Origin: Thermoplasmata archaeon
GTDB taxonomy: Archaea; Thermoplasmatota; Thermoplasmata; Thermoplasmatales; Thermoplasmataceae
NCBI GenBank assembly: GCA_021797385.1
Contig: JAJZZW010000021.1
Span: forward strand, 1 to 18,258
Direction of reading: 5' to 3'
DNA: 18,258 nt
The notes below the pieces were generated by a model. The model did no database searches. It had not been told where the DNA came from and saw nothing but the letters and a program-made list of their open reading frames with translations. A program made the position numbers and the translations under genes. Within the stretch, counting starts at the first letter, position 1, and each line of letters begins with the position of its first letter. Shown piece by piece: positions 6,921 through 16,828 of this stretch.

Positions 6921-8027
6921 AGAATTTATCATTGCTTTCAGGTCTTCATCCGAATAAACCATATTATTGTTCTTGATTTTATCCAGGACTTCTGATATTT
7001 CACTATCTCCAAGGTTTATTCCCATGCCCATGAGTTTCTCACGTAAGGCATGTTTTCCGGAATATTTGTCTATTGTAAATGACCTGTGCATCCCGAGCAT
7101 CGCAGGGTCCATGAATTCGTATGTGCCGGCATTGCTGATTATTCCATCCACATGCACCCCGGATTTATGCGTGAATGCGTAATTTCCGGTTACAGGATAG
7201 TTCGGAGGCAGATTTATCCCGCTGTATTCCTCAACTTTTGCTGAGAGGGCTTTGAGCATCAACAGATTGGCTGCATCAACATCCATGTGATATTTCATCA
7301 GGACGGCCATGATCTGTGTAGGTATAATACCCACCCTTTCACCCAGCCCATTTACGGTGGTATGCACTATGGTTGCCCCTGCTTCAAGTGCCGCAAGACC
7401 GTTTGCAGCCGCCATTCCCATATCGTTATGCCCGTGAAAATCATATTCAACATCTTTTATATCAGAAATATTGTTAAATATAAAACGTGTTTTATCCGGA
7501 GTGAGTACTCCAAGCGTGTCTGCAATAGATACCCTGTCTGCCCCTGCCTCTACAGCCGTTTTTATAATATTTCTGAGAAAATTGATATCTGTTCTTGACG
7601 CATCTTCTGCCGTAAACCGCACGGGTATTCCGGTGGATGTCGCATAACTGATTGCATCATATATTATGTCCATGGCTTCAGTTTTGCTTTTATGTGTTTT
7701 ATAGCGCAGGTGCATATCACTGACACCGTAAAAAATTGCTATTCTATCCACGTTCAGCGATGCAGCGGAATCCACATCCGCAGCCACAGCCCTGCTGTGC
7801 GCAATTATTTCTGATTGGATGGTGCCAGACTGTTTTAATTCCATGATTTCTTTAATTGCGGAGTATATATCCGCAGAAACCAGCGGATGCCCGGCTTCTA
7901 TCATTGCCACATGTGCATCCGAAAGCATTCTTGCAATTTCGACCCTCTGACTTCTGTTAAAAAGTACACCAGGTGTTTGCTCGCCTTCCCTTAAAGTTGA
8001 ATCCAGTATTCCTGCTTTGGTAACCAT
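6900..8027 (-). CDS. homocitrate synthase-like enzyme (HCS/IPMS/NifV family)
   Basis: This is a 375-residue TIM-barrel acyltransferase that condenses acetyl-CoA with a 2-oxo acid. DSTLREGEQTPG (9-20) holds the metal and oxo-acid ligands D9 and R13. FHGHND supplies H198 and H200, and VRFTAED (136-142) and ADTLG (169-173) are conserved. THKSGVHVDG (286-295) carries the lid histidine H292. IIAHSRA places H77 where Thermus homocitrate synthase has the His that contacts the distal carboxylate of 2-oxoglutarate, while isopropylmalate synthases have Leu. This favours homocitrate synthase. There is no C-terminal LeuA or RAM/ACT regulatory domain, so the size matches Thermus HCS. Alternatives are NifV-type or Re-citrate synthase. 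The gene diverges from the sugar kinase gene. Confidence 0.8.
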   Translation of the reverse strand: MVTKAGILDSTLREGEQTPGVLFNRSQRVEIARMLSDAHVAMIEAGHPLVSADIYSAIKEIMELKQSGTIQSEIIAHSRAVAADVDSAASLNVDRIAIFYGVSDMHLRYKTHKSKTEAMDIIYDAISYATSTGIPVRFTAEDASRTDINFLRNIIKTAVEAGADRVSIADTLGVLTPDKTRFIFNNISDIKDVEYDFHGHNDMGMAAANGLAALEAGATIVHTTVNGLGERVGIIPTQIMAVLMKYHMDVDAANLLMLKALSAKVEEYSGINLPPNYPVTGNYAFTHKSGVHVDGIISNAGTYEFMDPAMLGMHRSFTIDKYSGKHALREKLMGMGINLGDSEISEVLDKIKNNNMVYSDEDLKAMINSSDNQRC

Positions 8028-8050
8028 AATATCATAACTATATTCAAAAC

Positions 8051-8060
8051 ATATAAATAA
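8051..8060 (-). promoter_or_regulatory. TATA box of the homocitrate synthase-like gene
   Basis: The minus strand reads TTATTTATAT, centred about 28 bp before the ATG at 8027, compatible with a leaderless or nearly leaderless transcript. Confidence 0.45.
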
Positions 8061-8063
8061 AAT

Positions 8064-8094
8064 TTTCGTATTATTTTTACTAATTTCGTATAAT
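8064..8094. repeat. 20-bp-spaced direct repeat upstream of the homocitrate synthase-like gene
   Basis: TTTCGTATTAT (8064-8074) and TTTCGTATAAT (8084-8094) match at ten of eleven positions and are offset by exactly 20 bp, about two helical turns. The pair lies directly upstream of the TATA/BRE region of the homocitrate synthase-like gene and about 60-90 bp upstream of the divergent kinase gene. It could bind a regulator on one DNA face. Being AT-rich, it could also be chance. Confidence 0.3.
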
Positions 8095-8151
8095 ACTTTT
8101 CACTGTTTGTTTAATAAAAAAGAATTTTAACCAGTCTTTATTACATGAAAT

Positions 8152-9123
8152 ATGATATTGGCAGTTGATGGTGGTGGCACAAAAACAGTTGCGCTCATAG
8201 TGGATGAAAGCTCTTATAGGTTACTTGGAGCAGGAATTTCCGGTCCGAGCAATGTCAGAAGTGTTACTGCAATTACCTCCAGAAAGAACATACTGAAGGC
8301 AATAAAAAATGCTGAGAGGATGGCCGGAATGGTTCAGATATCTGATTCCATATACGGGATAGCCGGTTACGGTGATTCCATAGCTGCAACAGCAGAAATC
8401 AATTCAATAATAGAATCCATAGATACGCTTTCCCCTGCGAATCCTGTAATAACCAATGATGGCGAGGCGGCGGCTTACCTTGTCACAATGGGCAATGATG
8501 GCATAGTGACTGCTGTTGGTACCGGTTCCGTCGGTGCATATATTAAGGGAGGGGTTCTGCACAGGGTTGGCGGGTGGAGTTACCTCACTGATGATGCTGC
8601 ATCCGGATACTGGATAGCCAGGAAGGGGCTCGAAATGGCCGAGAAGAGCTATGATGGTTTTATCGGGGAGACAGTACTGGTTCAAAAATTTGAGGATTAT
8701 TTTAAATTATCACTACGTGACCTTGTTGCGGACCTTGAATCACACTTTAATAAAAGAGTAATGGCCTCGCTGGCCATGATTGTGGATAAAGCAGCAATGG
8801 AAGGTGATGCAATTTCAAATGATGTTCTTAAACTGGCTGCAGGTGAAATAGAGCTCATGATAGATGGTATGAAACGGCAATTTGACAGCCCTGTAACCAC
8901 CGGATGTGTTGGCGGCGTCATGCAATCCTCTAAAATAAGGGAAGTGGTCAGTGGAATATATGAAAACTTGAAGATTTTCTACGGGTATCATGTGGCAATA
9001 GGAAATGCCATGCGATTAATGAAAAAACGGGATGAAGCCATAAGGGATTCACTTGTATCACAGCTTGATGCCATTATACCGGAATTGTCAAGAACTGAAA
9101 AGGATCTGCTATTTATAAAATAG
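8152..9123 (+). CDS. BadF/BadG-type (N-acetylglucosamine kinase-like) ASKHA sugar kinase
   Basis: This 323-residue kinase has the actin/hexokinase fold. The phosphate-1 loop is DGGGTKT (6-12). NDGEAAA (102-108) supplies the catalytic Asp (D103), and GTGSVG (123-128) is phosphate-2. GGWSYLTDDAASGYW (140-154) matches the GGWG...DEGSGYW signature of GlcNAc/BadF-type kinases, and TGCVGGVM near residue 250 is the adenosine region. The substrate is likely an amino sugar, another hexose or a sugar acid such as 2-keto-3-deoxygluconate; the sequence does not decide. ATG 8152 is the only good start, because an ATG at 8145 reads into a stop. The TATA signal is weak (TTTAATAAA, 8109-8117). The following padR gene has its own promoter. 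Confidence 0.82.
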   Translation: MILAVDGGGTKTVALIVDESSYRLLGAGISGPSNVRSVTAITSRKNILKAIKNAERMAGMVQISDSIYGIAGYGDSIAATAEINSIIESIDTLSPANPVITNDGEAAAYLVTMGNDGIVTAVGTGSVGAYIKGGVLHRVGGWSYLTDDAASGYWIARKGLEMAEKSYDGFIGETVLVQKFEDYFKLSLRDLVADLESHFNKRVMASLAMIVDKAAMEGDAISNDVLKLAAGEIELMIDGMKRQFDSPVTTGCVGGVMQSSKIREVVSGIYENLKIFYGYHVAIGNAMRLMKKRDEAIRDSLVSQLDAIIPELSRTEKDLLFIK

Positions 9124-9143
9124 TATCTTTTTTAAAAAAGATA
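9124..9143. promoter_or_regulatory. 20-bp perfect palindrome: kinase terminator or PadR operator
   Basis: TATCTTTTTTAAAAAAGATA is a perfect 20-bp palindrome starting one base after the kinase stop codon. Its T6 run could end the kinase transcript. It also abuts the upstream (BRE) side of the padR TATA box, where a bound repressor would block TFB. Both roles are inferred. Confidence 0.35.
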
Positions 9144-9145
9144 TC

Positions 9146-9153
9146 TATAAATA
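9146..9153 (+). promoter_or_regulatory. TATA box of the padR-ABC operon, with inverted repeat
   Basis: TATAAATA is centred about 26 bp before the padR ATG at 9176. Overlapping it and extending toward the start codon is the inverted repeat AATAC (9150-9154) / GTATT (9162-9166) with a 7-bp spacer, a possible autoregulatory operator. An ATG at 9171 reads two codons to a stop, so 9176 is the start. Confidence 0.5.
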
Positions 9154-9175
9154 CGATACAGGTATTAGTAATGCA

Positions 9176-9592
9176 ATGAAATACCATCTATCTGATATGC
9201 TGATACTGGAGCAGGTGTCACTTGAACCGAAAAAGCCGTACAGGATAATAAGGGGCATAATTTTAAAATTTCAGATGGATTACAAACCAAGTACAGGTAT
9301 GATTTACCCTGCAATAGAAAGATTACTCAAGGCAGGATTTGTGAAAAGAACATCTGAAGGGCTTATTATAACGGAAGCAGGCAGAAAATACAGGGAAGAA
9401 AATCAGGAAAACTATGAAATGCTCATATCGAATTTTATGGATAACAAACTATTTTTCAGAAATCTGAGAAAGGCCATAAAAGATTTGATCAATAGCATAA
9501 AGGAGGCAGATAAGGAATATGTCAAACTCCACCAGGACGAGATAATAACTCAGATAGGTAATATAGCAGAAAAAGTGAGGAATAGGGAGTGA
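9176..9592 (+). CDS. PadR-family transcriptional regulator
   Basis: This 138-residue protein has a PadR winged helix: SDMLILEQV, then PYRIIRGIILKFQMDYKPSTGMIYPAIERLLKAGFV with the family's characteristic P-S-x-G-x-I-Y-P-A-I-x-R-L pattern, and a wing (TSEGLIITEAGRKY). A charged, helical C-terminus follows (roughly residues 85-138), suited to dimerisation. It starts a three-gene operon with an ABC exporter, with 7 bp to the ATPase gene. PadR proteins commonly repress the adjacent exporter and are relieved by the toxic ligand, so the same arrangement is inferred. The ligand is unknown. Confidence 0.85.
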   Translation: MKYHLSDMLILEQVSLEPKKPYRIIRGIILKFQMDYKPSTGMIYPAIERLLKAGFVKRTSEGLIITEAGRKYREENQENYEMLISNFMDNKLFFRNLRKAIKDLINSIKEADKEYVKLHQDEIITQIGNIAEKVRNRE

Positions 9593-9599
9593 TGAGAAC

Positions 9600-10583
9600 A
9601 TGGAATACAGTATTGAAATAAACAAAATAACAAAAATATTTAACGGCAAGGTCAGGGCAGTGGATGATGTAAGCCTCAAGATAGAAAAAGGTGAAATATA
9701 TGGATTGCTGGGGCAAAATGGCGCAGGAAAATCCACTTTGATAAAGATGCTTACAGGAAGCCTGAAGCCCACATCTGGTTCTGCGAAAATAGCAGGTCTT
9801 GACCTCATGGAAGATTCAATGAAAATCAGGAGGATAACAGGCGTTGTCCCCCAGGACCTTACCACAGATGGGGATCTCAGTGGCAGGGAAAATTTGAAAC
9901 TCATTGCTGATCTATATGACATCCCTAAGAAAGAGGCACTTGAAAGGATAGATGCGCTTTTGCATATGGTAGACCTTTATGATGTCAGGGACAGGCACGC
10001 CGAAAATTATTCAGGTGGTATGAGGAAAAGACTTGAGCTTGCCTGCGGACTGATGAATACACCTGAGGTCCTGTTCCTGGATGAGCCTACACTTGGACTT
10101 GATGTAACAACAAGGGAGCATTTATGGAAGTACATAAGGGCAGTCCAGAAAGAATTCGGAATAACAATAATCCTCACGTCCCATTATCTGGATGAGGTGG
10201 ATGCGCTGGCCAATGAACTTTCAATAATAGACCATGGAAAAATTGTGATATCCGGAACATCAGAGGAGCTAAAAAAGAGCCTCAAGGGAGATATAATTAC
10301 ATTGCGCGTCAAGTCTGATTCAGAGTATAATGCGCTTCAAAATTTTCCAGACGCCATAGAAATCAAGCGCATGGAAACCGGGGATATCAGAATGAAGGTA
10401 AATAATTCCGATGAAGTGCTTCCCAGATTGATGAAATTTCTTTCTGAACACAATATCTCACCGGAGTCCATCAATATAAGAAAACCCTCACTGGATGAGG
10501 TATTTATCGAATATACTGGGAGGAACATTGACTCCGAAGCGGGAAATGTGGACTATGCAAAATTAATGATGACGAGGAGATAA
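9600..10583 (+). CDS. ABC exporter ATP-binding subunit (DrrA/CcmA type)
   Basis: This 327-residue ATPase has a full nucleotide-binding domain: Walker A GQNGAGKST (38-46), Q-loop Q85, signature SGGMRKR (138-144), Walker B VLFLDEP (157-163) and switch H195. A C-terminal extension of about 100 residues (SLKGDIITLRVKS through RKPSLDEVFIEYTGR) is typical of DrrA-like drug or lipid exporters. It energises the permease encoded 2 bp downstream. A Shine-Dalgarno match, GGAGTGAT (9586-9593), overlaps the padR stop and lies six bases before the ATG. Cargo is unknown. The PadR neighbour suggests export of a toxic or membrane-active compound. Confidence 0.9.
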   Translation: MEYSIEINKITKIFNGKVRAVDDVSLKIEKGEIYGLLGQNGAGKSTLIKMLTGSLKPTSGSAKIAGLDLMEDSMKIRRITGVVPQDLTTDGDLSGRENLKLIADLYDIPKKEALERIDALLHMVDLYDVRDRHAENYSGGMRKRLELACGLMNTPEVLFLDEPTLGLDVTTREHLWKYIRAVQKEFGITIILTSHYLDEVDALANELSIIDHGKIVISGTSEELKKSLKGDIITLRVKSDSEYNALQNFPDAIEIKRMETGDIRMKVNNSDEVLPRLMKFLSEHNISPESINIRKPSLDEVFIEYTGRNIDSEAGNVDYAKLMMTRR

Positions 10584-10585
10584 AA

Positions 10586-11392
10586 ATGGGTGGTTTGATT
10601 CCCCTTACTATAAGGGATTTGAAAAGATGGTATAGAAATCCGGTTTCGGCTGTTGTGGGAGTAATACAGCCCATATTCTGGATTGTACTTTTCGGTAGTG
10701 CGTTTGATATTGCTAAATTTGGAGGGGCCGCTGCCTCAGCAAATTTCTTCGAGGGGGCCCCGGATTATATTACATACCTGATGGGTGGAATACTTACAAT
10801 AATAGGACTTTTCACCGGCATGTTCTCTGGTGTGAATATAATATGGGACAGGAGGCTCGGAATACTCCAGAGATTTCTTATTGCTCCCATAAACAGGGCA
10901 TCCATAGTTTTCTCAAGGATACTTTCTTCAGTGGCAAGAATACTTGTACAGATTGTTATACTGTTTGCTGTTGCATTTGTTATACCGGACGGACTCAAAT
11001 TAGAGCATGGCATAGACGCACTGGACATAGTGGTTCTAATTTCTGCGGTGCTTATGATTTCCTTCATATTTTCATCGCTTTTCAGCATCATCGCGGTCCG
11101 TACCACAAAAATGGAATCAATATTCGGTATAGTCAATCTGATCAACCTTCCACTTATGTTCGCAAGCTTTGCCATATTCCCGCCTGATCTTATGGCAGGA
11201 TGGCTGGAGAATGTTGCAAGGTATAATCCGGTATCGTGGTCAGCACAGTCCATAAGGCTGGTCCTGATAAATGGAACCCTTACAGGGAGTCAGGCACATA
11301 CTATTTTCATCTACATGATGGGGCTGCTGGCTTTGAGTGTGTTCATGCTCGTTCTCACATATGTAGTGTCAAATAAGGAAATACGTGAATGA
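10586..11392 (+). CDS. ABC-2 type exporter permease
   Basis: This 268-residue membrane subunit has about six hydrophobic helices. An N-terminal amphipathic segment (LTIRDLKRWYRNPVSAVVGV) leads into the first helix (IQPIFWIVLFGSAF), as in DrrB/ABC-2 permeases. The intracellular loop (WDRRLGILQRFLIAPINRASIVFSRIL) and the later NPVSWSAQSIRLVLI are also characteristic. Dimers would pair with two copies of the upstream ATPase. GAGGAGAT (10574-10581) lies four bases before the ATG. The stop codon is directly abutted by the stop of the convergent pyrH. The substrate cannot be inferred. Confidence 0.88.
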   Translation: MGGLIPLTIRDLKRWYRNPVSAVVGVIQPIFWIVLFGSAFDIAKFGGAAASANFFEGAPDYITYLMGGILTIIGLFTGMFSGVNIIWDRRLGILQRFLIAPINRASIVFSRILSSVARILVQIVILFAVAFVIPDGLKLEHGIDALDIVVLISAVLMISFIFSSLFSIIAVRTTKMESIFGIVNLINLPLMFASFAIFPPDLMAGWLENVARYNPVSWSAQSIRLVLINGTLTGSQAHTIFIYMMGLLALSVFMLVLTYVVSNKEIRE

Positions 11393-12070
11393 TCAGTGTA
11401 TTACTGTACCATCACATTTTTTATTATAAAGTATATTTTTATATTCATTTAAATTGAAACCGTTTACTACAAATATTTCTATCCCCGCCCTTTTCGCAAT
11501 TGTAAGTGATGTTATATCCATAAAAACGTTTGCCCCGGCACCGGTTGAGTTCTGTATAGAAAGTGAAATAGCATCGTTGTATGATAATTCCCTGTATTTT
11601 ATAGCCCCGGAGTCCGTCTTCGGGTCTGCTGAATACACGCCATCAACAGAAGTTGCGTTTATAAGTATTCTTGATCCTATCCTCTCCGCAAGAAGAGTGG
11701 AAACTGTATCGGTTGTATGGCCCGGTTCAGTTCCACCCATGACAACGTACCGGTAGTTGTGTATCATTTCTGCGGCATCGTTAATCGTTGTTGGAATCTT
11801 TGAATTTACATCATCAAAAAAGGTTGTCATGGCAAGTGCATTAATCCTGGTTGCATTTATACCGATTTCATCCAGTATATTGTCGTTTACTTTATATTTC
11901 TTCAAATCTGATATATAGGTTCTGGCAAGTTTTCCACCCCCCACAACTATTCCGAATTTGTCATATGTAGAAATTGACTTCATTGTTTCAGAAAATTTTT
12001 CCATTAATTCCAGATTGAGTCTGTCCTTTGATATAATTGATCCACCGAGCGAAATAACAACACTGTTCAT
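11393..12070 (-). CDS. pyrH: uridylate kinase (UMP kinase), archaeal type
   Basis: This 225-residue amino-acid-kinase-fold enzyme phosphorylates UMP to UDP in pyrimidine nucleotide synthesis. ISLGGSII (6-13) binds phosphate, VVGGGKLAR (about 42-50) and [11 protein letters not shown] (about 112-122) are typical of archaeal PyrH, and YSADPKTD marks the nucleotide site. The length matches archaeal PyrH, which is shorter than many other amino acid kinases. ATG 12070 lies 42 bp from the start of prf1 on the other strand, and the two share an AT-rich promoter block. The stop abuts the stop of the ABC permease. Confidence 0.9.
   Translation of the reverse strand: MNSVVISLGGSIISKDRLNLELMEKFSETMKSISTYDKFGIVVGGGKLARTYISDLKKYKVNDNILDEIGINATRINALAMTTFFDDVNSKIPTTINDAAEMIHNYRYVVMGGTEPGHTTDTVSTLLAERIGSRILINATSVDGVYSADPKTDSGAIKYRELSYNDAISLSIQNSTGAGANVFMDITSLTIAKRAGIEIFVVNGFNLNEYKNILYNKKCDGTVIH
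11417..11440 (+). terminator. T-run terminator of the padR-ABC operon inside pyrH
   Basis: T6 (11417-11422) and T5 (11436-11440) follow the permease stop by 25-48 bp and lie inside pyrH, where they encode Lys-rich residues near its C-terminus. This is a plausible archaeal T-run terminator. Confidence 0.35.
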
Positions 12071-12085
12071 TTGATGTCATTAAGG

Positions 12086-12103
12086 TTAAATATTATTATA
12101 AAA
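12086..12103. promoter_or_regulatory. shared bidirectional TATA region of pyrH and prf1
   Basis: The AT-only block TTAAATATTATTATAAAA lies midway in the 42-bp gap. TTAAATAT (12086-12093) is centred about 24 bp before the prf1 ATG (12113), and TATAATAATA on the minus strand (12091-12100) is about 25 bp before the pyrH ATG (12070). Both genes would be leaderless, with overlapping TATA boxes. Confidence 0.5.
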
Positions 12104-12112
12104 TTTTCTATA

Positions 12113-13351
12113 ATGGATGACGAGGATTATAAACGCTATGAATTTAGAAAAGCTATGGAAGAACTGTCTGAACTTCATGGCCGTGGAACGGAATTAATAT
12201 CACTTTATATTCCTCCTGATAAGCAGATTTCAGATGTTGTACAGTACTTAAGGGAAGAATTTTCTACATCTTCAAATATAAAATCCAAAACTACCAGGAA
12301 AAATGTACTCGGAGCAATAGAATCTATTATGTCCCGCCTGAAATATTATAAACAGCCACCTGAGCATGGACTTGTTTTCTTTGTGGGCCACGTGGCAACG
12401 CGAGGGGATCAGACAGAGATGTATACTAAAATAGTTGAGCCTCCGCAGCCTATCCAGACTTTTCTTTACAAATGTGATTCAAGCTTTCATCTTGAGCAGC
12501 TCACAGATCAGCTCAGGGAAAAGGAATTATACGGGCTTATTGTAATAGACCGTAAGGAATCAACAATAGGATTTTTGAAGGGGACAAAAATTGAGGTTGT
12601 CGATTATGAATACTCTCTTGTGCCCAGCAAACACAGGCAGGGTGGACAATCATCGCGAAGGTTTGAGAGGCTTATAGAGATAGCTGCCAATGAATTCTTC
12701 AAGAAGATGGGAGATATAGCAAACAGTACATTCATGCCGGTCATAAAGGATATTATAACCATATTTGTGGGAGGCCCCGGCGCTACAAAGGAGTATTTTA
12801 TAGAAAAGGATTATCTCAGAAATGAGGTAAAGGACAAAATCAAGGATCTTTTTGATATAGGATATACGGATGAATCAGGGCTGCGAGAGCTTGTGGAGAA
12901 GGCATCAGAATCAATAAAAGATATGCGTATTACACGTGAAAAGGATATAATAAACAGGTTCCTCAGGGAAATAAAGAAATCTGATGGCGGCCTGGGCGTA
13001 TACGGGGAAGACGCAATAATAAACGCCCTGAAAATAAAGAACCTTGAACTTCTCATAGTATCGGATAGCATAAGAAAACGCAAATACTTTTACCGATGCC
13101 CCACATGCAATCTTGAAAAGACATTCACATCAGAACCTGCTGAACAGCCGGTGTGCGACAATGATGGGACCCCCATGAACTTTGAAAGAGAGGATGATTT
13201 CATAGAAGATCTGTATAAAATGGCAGAGGATTCCGGAACAAAGGTCGAAATGGTGTCAGAGGACAGCGACGAGGGGAGGTTGTTGAAAACAGCTTTCGGT
13301 GGCCTTGCAGGAATAATGAGGTACGTGCCTGAAAACCAGATCAGGATGTAA
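12113..13351 (+). CDS. prf1: peptide chain release factor aRF1
   Basis: This 412-residue factor recognises all three stop codons and triggers peptide release. Domain 1 has [10 protein letters not shown] (25-34), NIKS (55-58) and YKCDSSF (119-125, the YxCxxxF motif). Domain 2 has the catalytic GGQSSRR (177-183), with G177, G178 and Q179. Domain 3 and a small zinc-ribbon-like region (YRCPTC ... PVCDNDG) follow. The ribbon keeps only three of the usual four cysteines. The frame extends upstream to a TTG at 12071, but those codons contain the promoter and overlap the divergent pyrH upstream region, so ATG 12113 is chosen. The message is probably leaderless. Confidence 0.93.
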   Translation: MDDEDYKRYEFRKAMEELSELHGRGTELISLYIPPDKQISDVVQYLREEFSTSSNIKSKTTRKNVLGAIESIMSRLKYYKQPPEHGLVFFVGHVATRGDQTEMYTKIVEPPQPIQTFLYKCDSSFHLEQLTDQLREKELYGLIVIDRKESTIGFLKGTKIEVVDYEYSLVPSKHRQGGQSSRRFERLIEIAANEFFKKMGDIANSTFMPVIKDIITIFVGGPGATKEYFIEKDYLRNEVKDKIKDLFDIGYTDESGLRELVEKASESIKDMRITREKDIINRFLREIKKSDGGLGVYGEDAIINALKIKNLELLIVSDSIRKRKYFYRCPTCNLEKTFTSEPAEQPVCDNDGTPMNFEREDDFIEDLYKMAEDSGTKVEMVSEDSDEGRLLKTAFGGLAGIMRYVPENQIRM

Positions 13352-13402
13352 TAAAAATTAATGCTCTTTATTAACACAAACAACATAATATCTTACAAAA
13401 AA

Positions 13403-13412
13403 TAATAAATAT
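13403..13412 (+). promoter_or_regulatory. TATA box of the potassium channel gene
   Basis: TAATAAATAT is centred 24 bp before the GTG at 13432. This spacing supports GTG as a leaderless start. The nearer ATG at 13411 reads only four codons to a stop. Confidence 0.5.
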
Positions 13413-13431
13413 GGATTTGCCATAAAAGACG

Positions 13432-14421
13432 GTGAATCCATTCTTCCTCTTTTTCAAAAAGTTCAGGAAGTATTCGAGAAACCATATTATGAAAGCTTCA
13501 ATTTTATCCATAGTTGTTATCATTTATTCCGTATTCAGTGAATTTTACATTGAAAATCCAATAGCATCAAGCGGCGTTCATTCATTATTCACGAGCCTGT
13601 GGTGGACAATGCAGACAATTACAACCGTGGGCTACGGTGATACTCCTGTTTACGGTCTTGCAGGCAGGACCAATGGGATGATTATAATGGTTGTGGGGAT
13701 AGGCTCCCTTGGATATCTTACAGCTGGAATAACAAGTATGCTCATAGATATAAGATTGTCGTCAAAATTAGGTGATAGGATGGCCACTGAAAAAAAACAT
13801 ATTATACTGTGCAACTACAATGAAAGCACAAAGAAGGTTCTTGACAAGATCAAGAATGATGGAATAGACATAGTGATACTGAATGAAAATGAGGTTAAGG
13901 GAGACAATGAATATACATATGTAAAGGGCAGTTTTTTGAGGGAAAACGACCTTATAAAAGCTGGTATTAAAAAGGCATCTTCAGTAATCATTTTCTCCCG
14001 GGAGGAGGATAAGGATCAGATAGCAATGGATGCTGAAACAATTTTATCCTCTATGATCATCAGGAGGCTAAATCCGGATATCCGGATAATAGGGGAAATT
14101 CTGAATCCAGATAGCCGTGTGCATGCTTCAAATTTCATGGACGACATCGTGATAAAAGGAGATGTTTCATCCATGCTCATATATTCATCCATAATGATTC
14201 CAGGCATACCCCAGTTCATAAACGAGCTTCTTACCGGGAAGAATATCGGTGAGGAAACCATTGACCAGAAATATATCAATGCAACGTACAGGGAATTTGT
14301 ATCTGCAATGGAAAAGGACAATAAAATAGTACTGGGATTCAGAAAGCAGGATAAAATAGAATTAAGAAAAATTTCGGATGAAAAAATAGATTCCGGAAGT
14401 TATATTTTCATAAAAAATTGA
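13432..14421 (+). CDS. MthK-like potassium channel with RCK domain
   Basis: This 329-residue two-helix potassium channel has helix 1 at about 20-38, a pore helix, the selectivity filter TTVGYGD (64-70) and helix 2 at about 82-105 (MIIMVVGIGSLGYLTAGI) with a glycine-rich gating hinge. A cytoplasmic RCK/TrkA-N domain (from about 121) and an RCK-C domain (about 250-329) follow. The RCK start reads HIILCNYNEST, where MthK has CGWSEST, so the nucleotide-type glycine is lost as in other ligand-gated RCKs. GEILNPD keeps one of the acidic residues that align with the MthK Ca2+ site, so the ligand may differ. The GTG start is supported by TATA spacing. An internal Met117 with its own ribosome site may give a free RCK subunit. 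Confidence 0.88.
   Translation: MNPFFLFFKKFRKYSRNHIMKASILSIVVIIYSVFSEFYIENPIASSGVHSLFTSLWWTMQTITTVGYGDTPVYGLAGRTNGMIIMVVGIGSLGYLTAGITSMLIDIRLSSKLGDRMATEKKHIILCNYNESTKKVLDKIKNDGIDIVILNENEVKGDNEYTYVKGSFLRENDLIKAGIKKASSVIIFSREEDKDQIAMDAETILSSMIIRRLNPDIRIIGEILNPDSRVHASNFMDDIVIKGDVSSMLIYSSIMIPGIPQFINELLTGKNIGEETIDQKYINATYREFVSAMEKDNKIVLGFRKQDKIELRKISDEKIDSGSYIFIKN
13771..13782 (+). promoter_or_regulatory. internal Shine-Dalgarno and start codon within the channel gene
   Basis: GGTGAT (13771-13776) lies three bases before an in-frame ATG (13780-13782, Met117), precisely between the pore helix 2 linker and the RCK domain. The same hexamer serves the LeuD-like gene. Starting here would produce a 213-residue soluble RCK protein, as known for MthK. 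Confidence 0.45.
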
Positions 14422-16743
<2,322 letters not shown>

Positions 16744-16801
16744 TCAGACATATATGTGGTATGGCTTTATTACTTGCAATCATATAACATTAGATAATTA
16801 A

Positions 16802-16810
16802 TTTATTTTA
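16802..16810 (+). promoter_or_regulatory. TATA box of the thrB operon
   Basis: TTTATTTTA, within a longer AT-rich block, is centred about 23 bp before the thrB ATG at 16829. No Shine-Dalgarno match precedes the ATG, so a leaderless start is inferred. Confidence 0.45.
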
Positions 16811-16828
16811 TGAGTCCATGCTATTATT

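Noticed and set aside
7287..7598. 103-codon plus-strand frame inside the homocitrate synthase-like gene
   Set aside because: It is a shadow of a strongly supported gene on the other strand. Its Cys/Tyr/His-rich composition matches no protein family.
12071..12112. Longer aRF1 start at TTG 12071
   Set aside because: The extra 14 residues are not part of the family's N-terminus and would be encoded by the promoter itself. [11 protein letters not shown] from ATG 12113 is the expected beginning.
13363..13380. Small hairpin TTAAT...ATTAA after prf1 as a terminator
   Set aside because: The stem is only 5 bp of A/T, the loop is longer than the stem, and no clear T-run follows.
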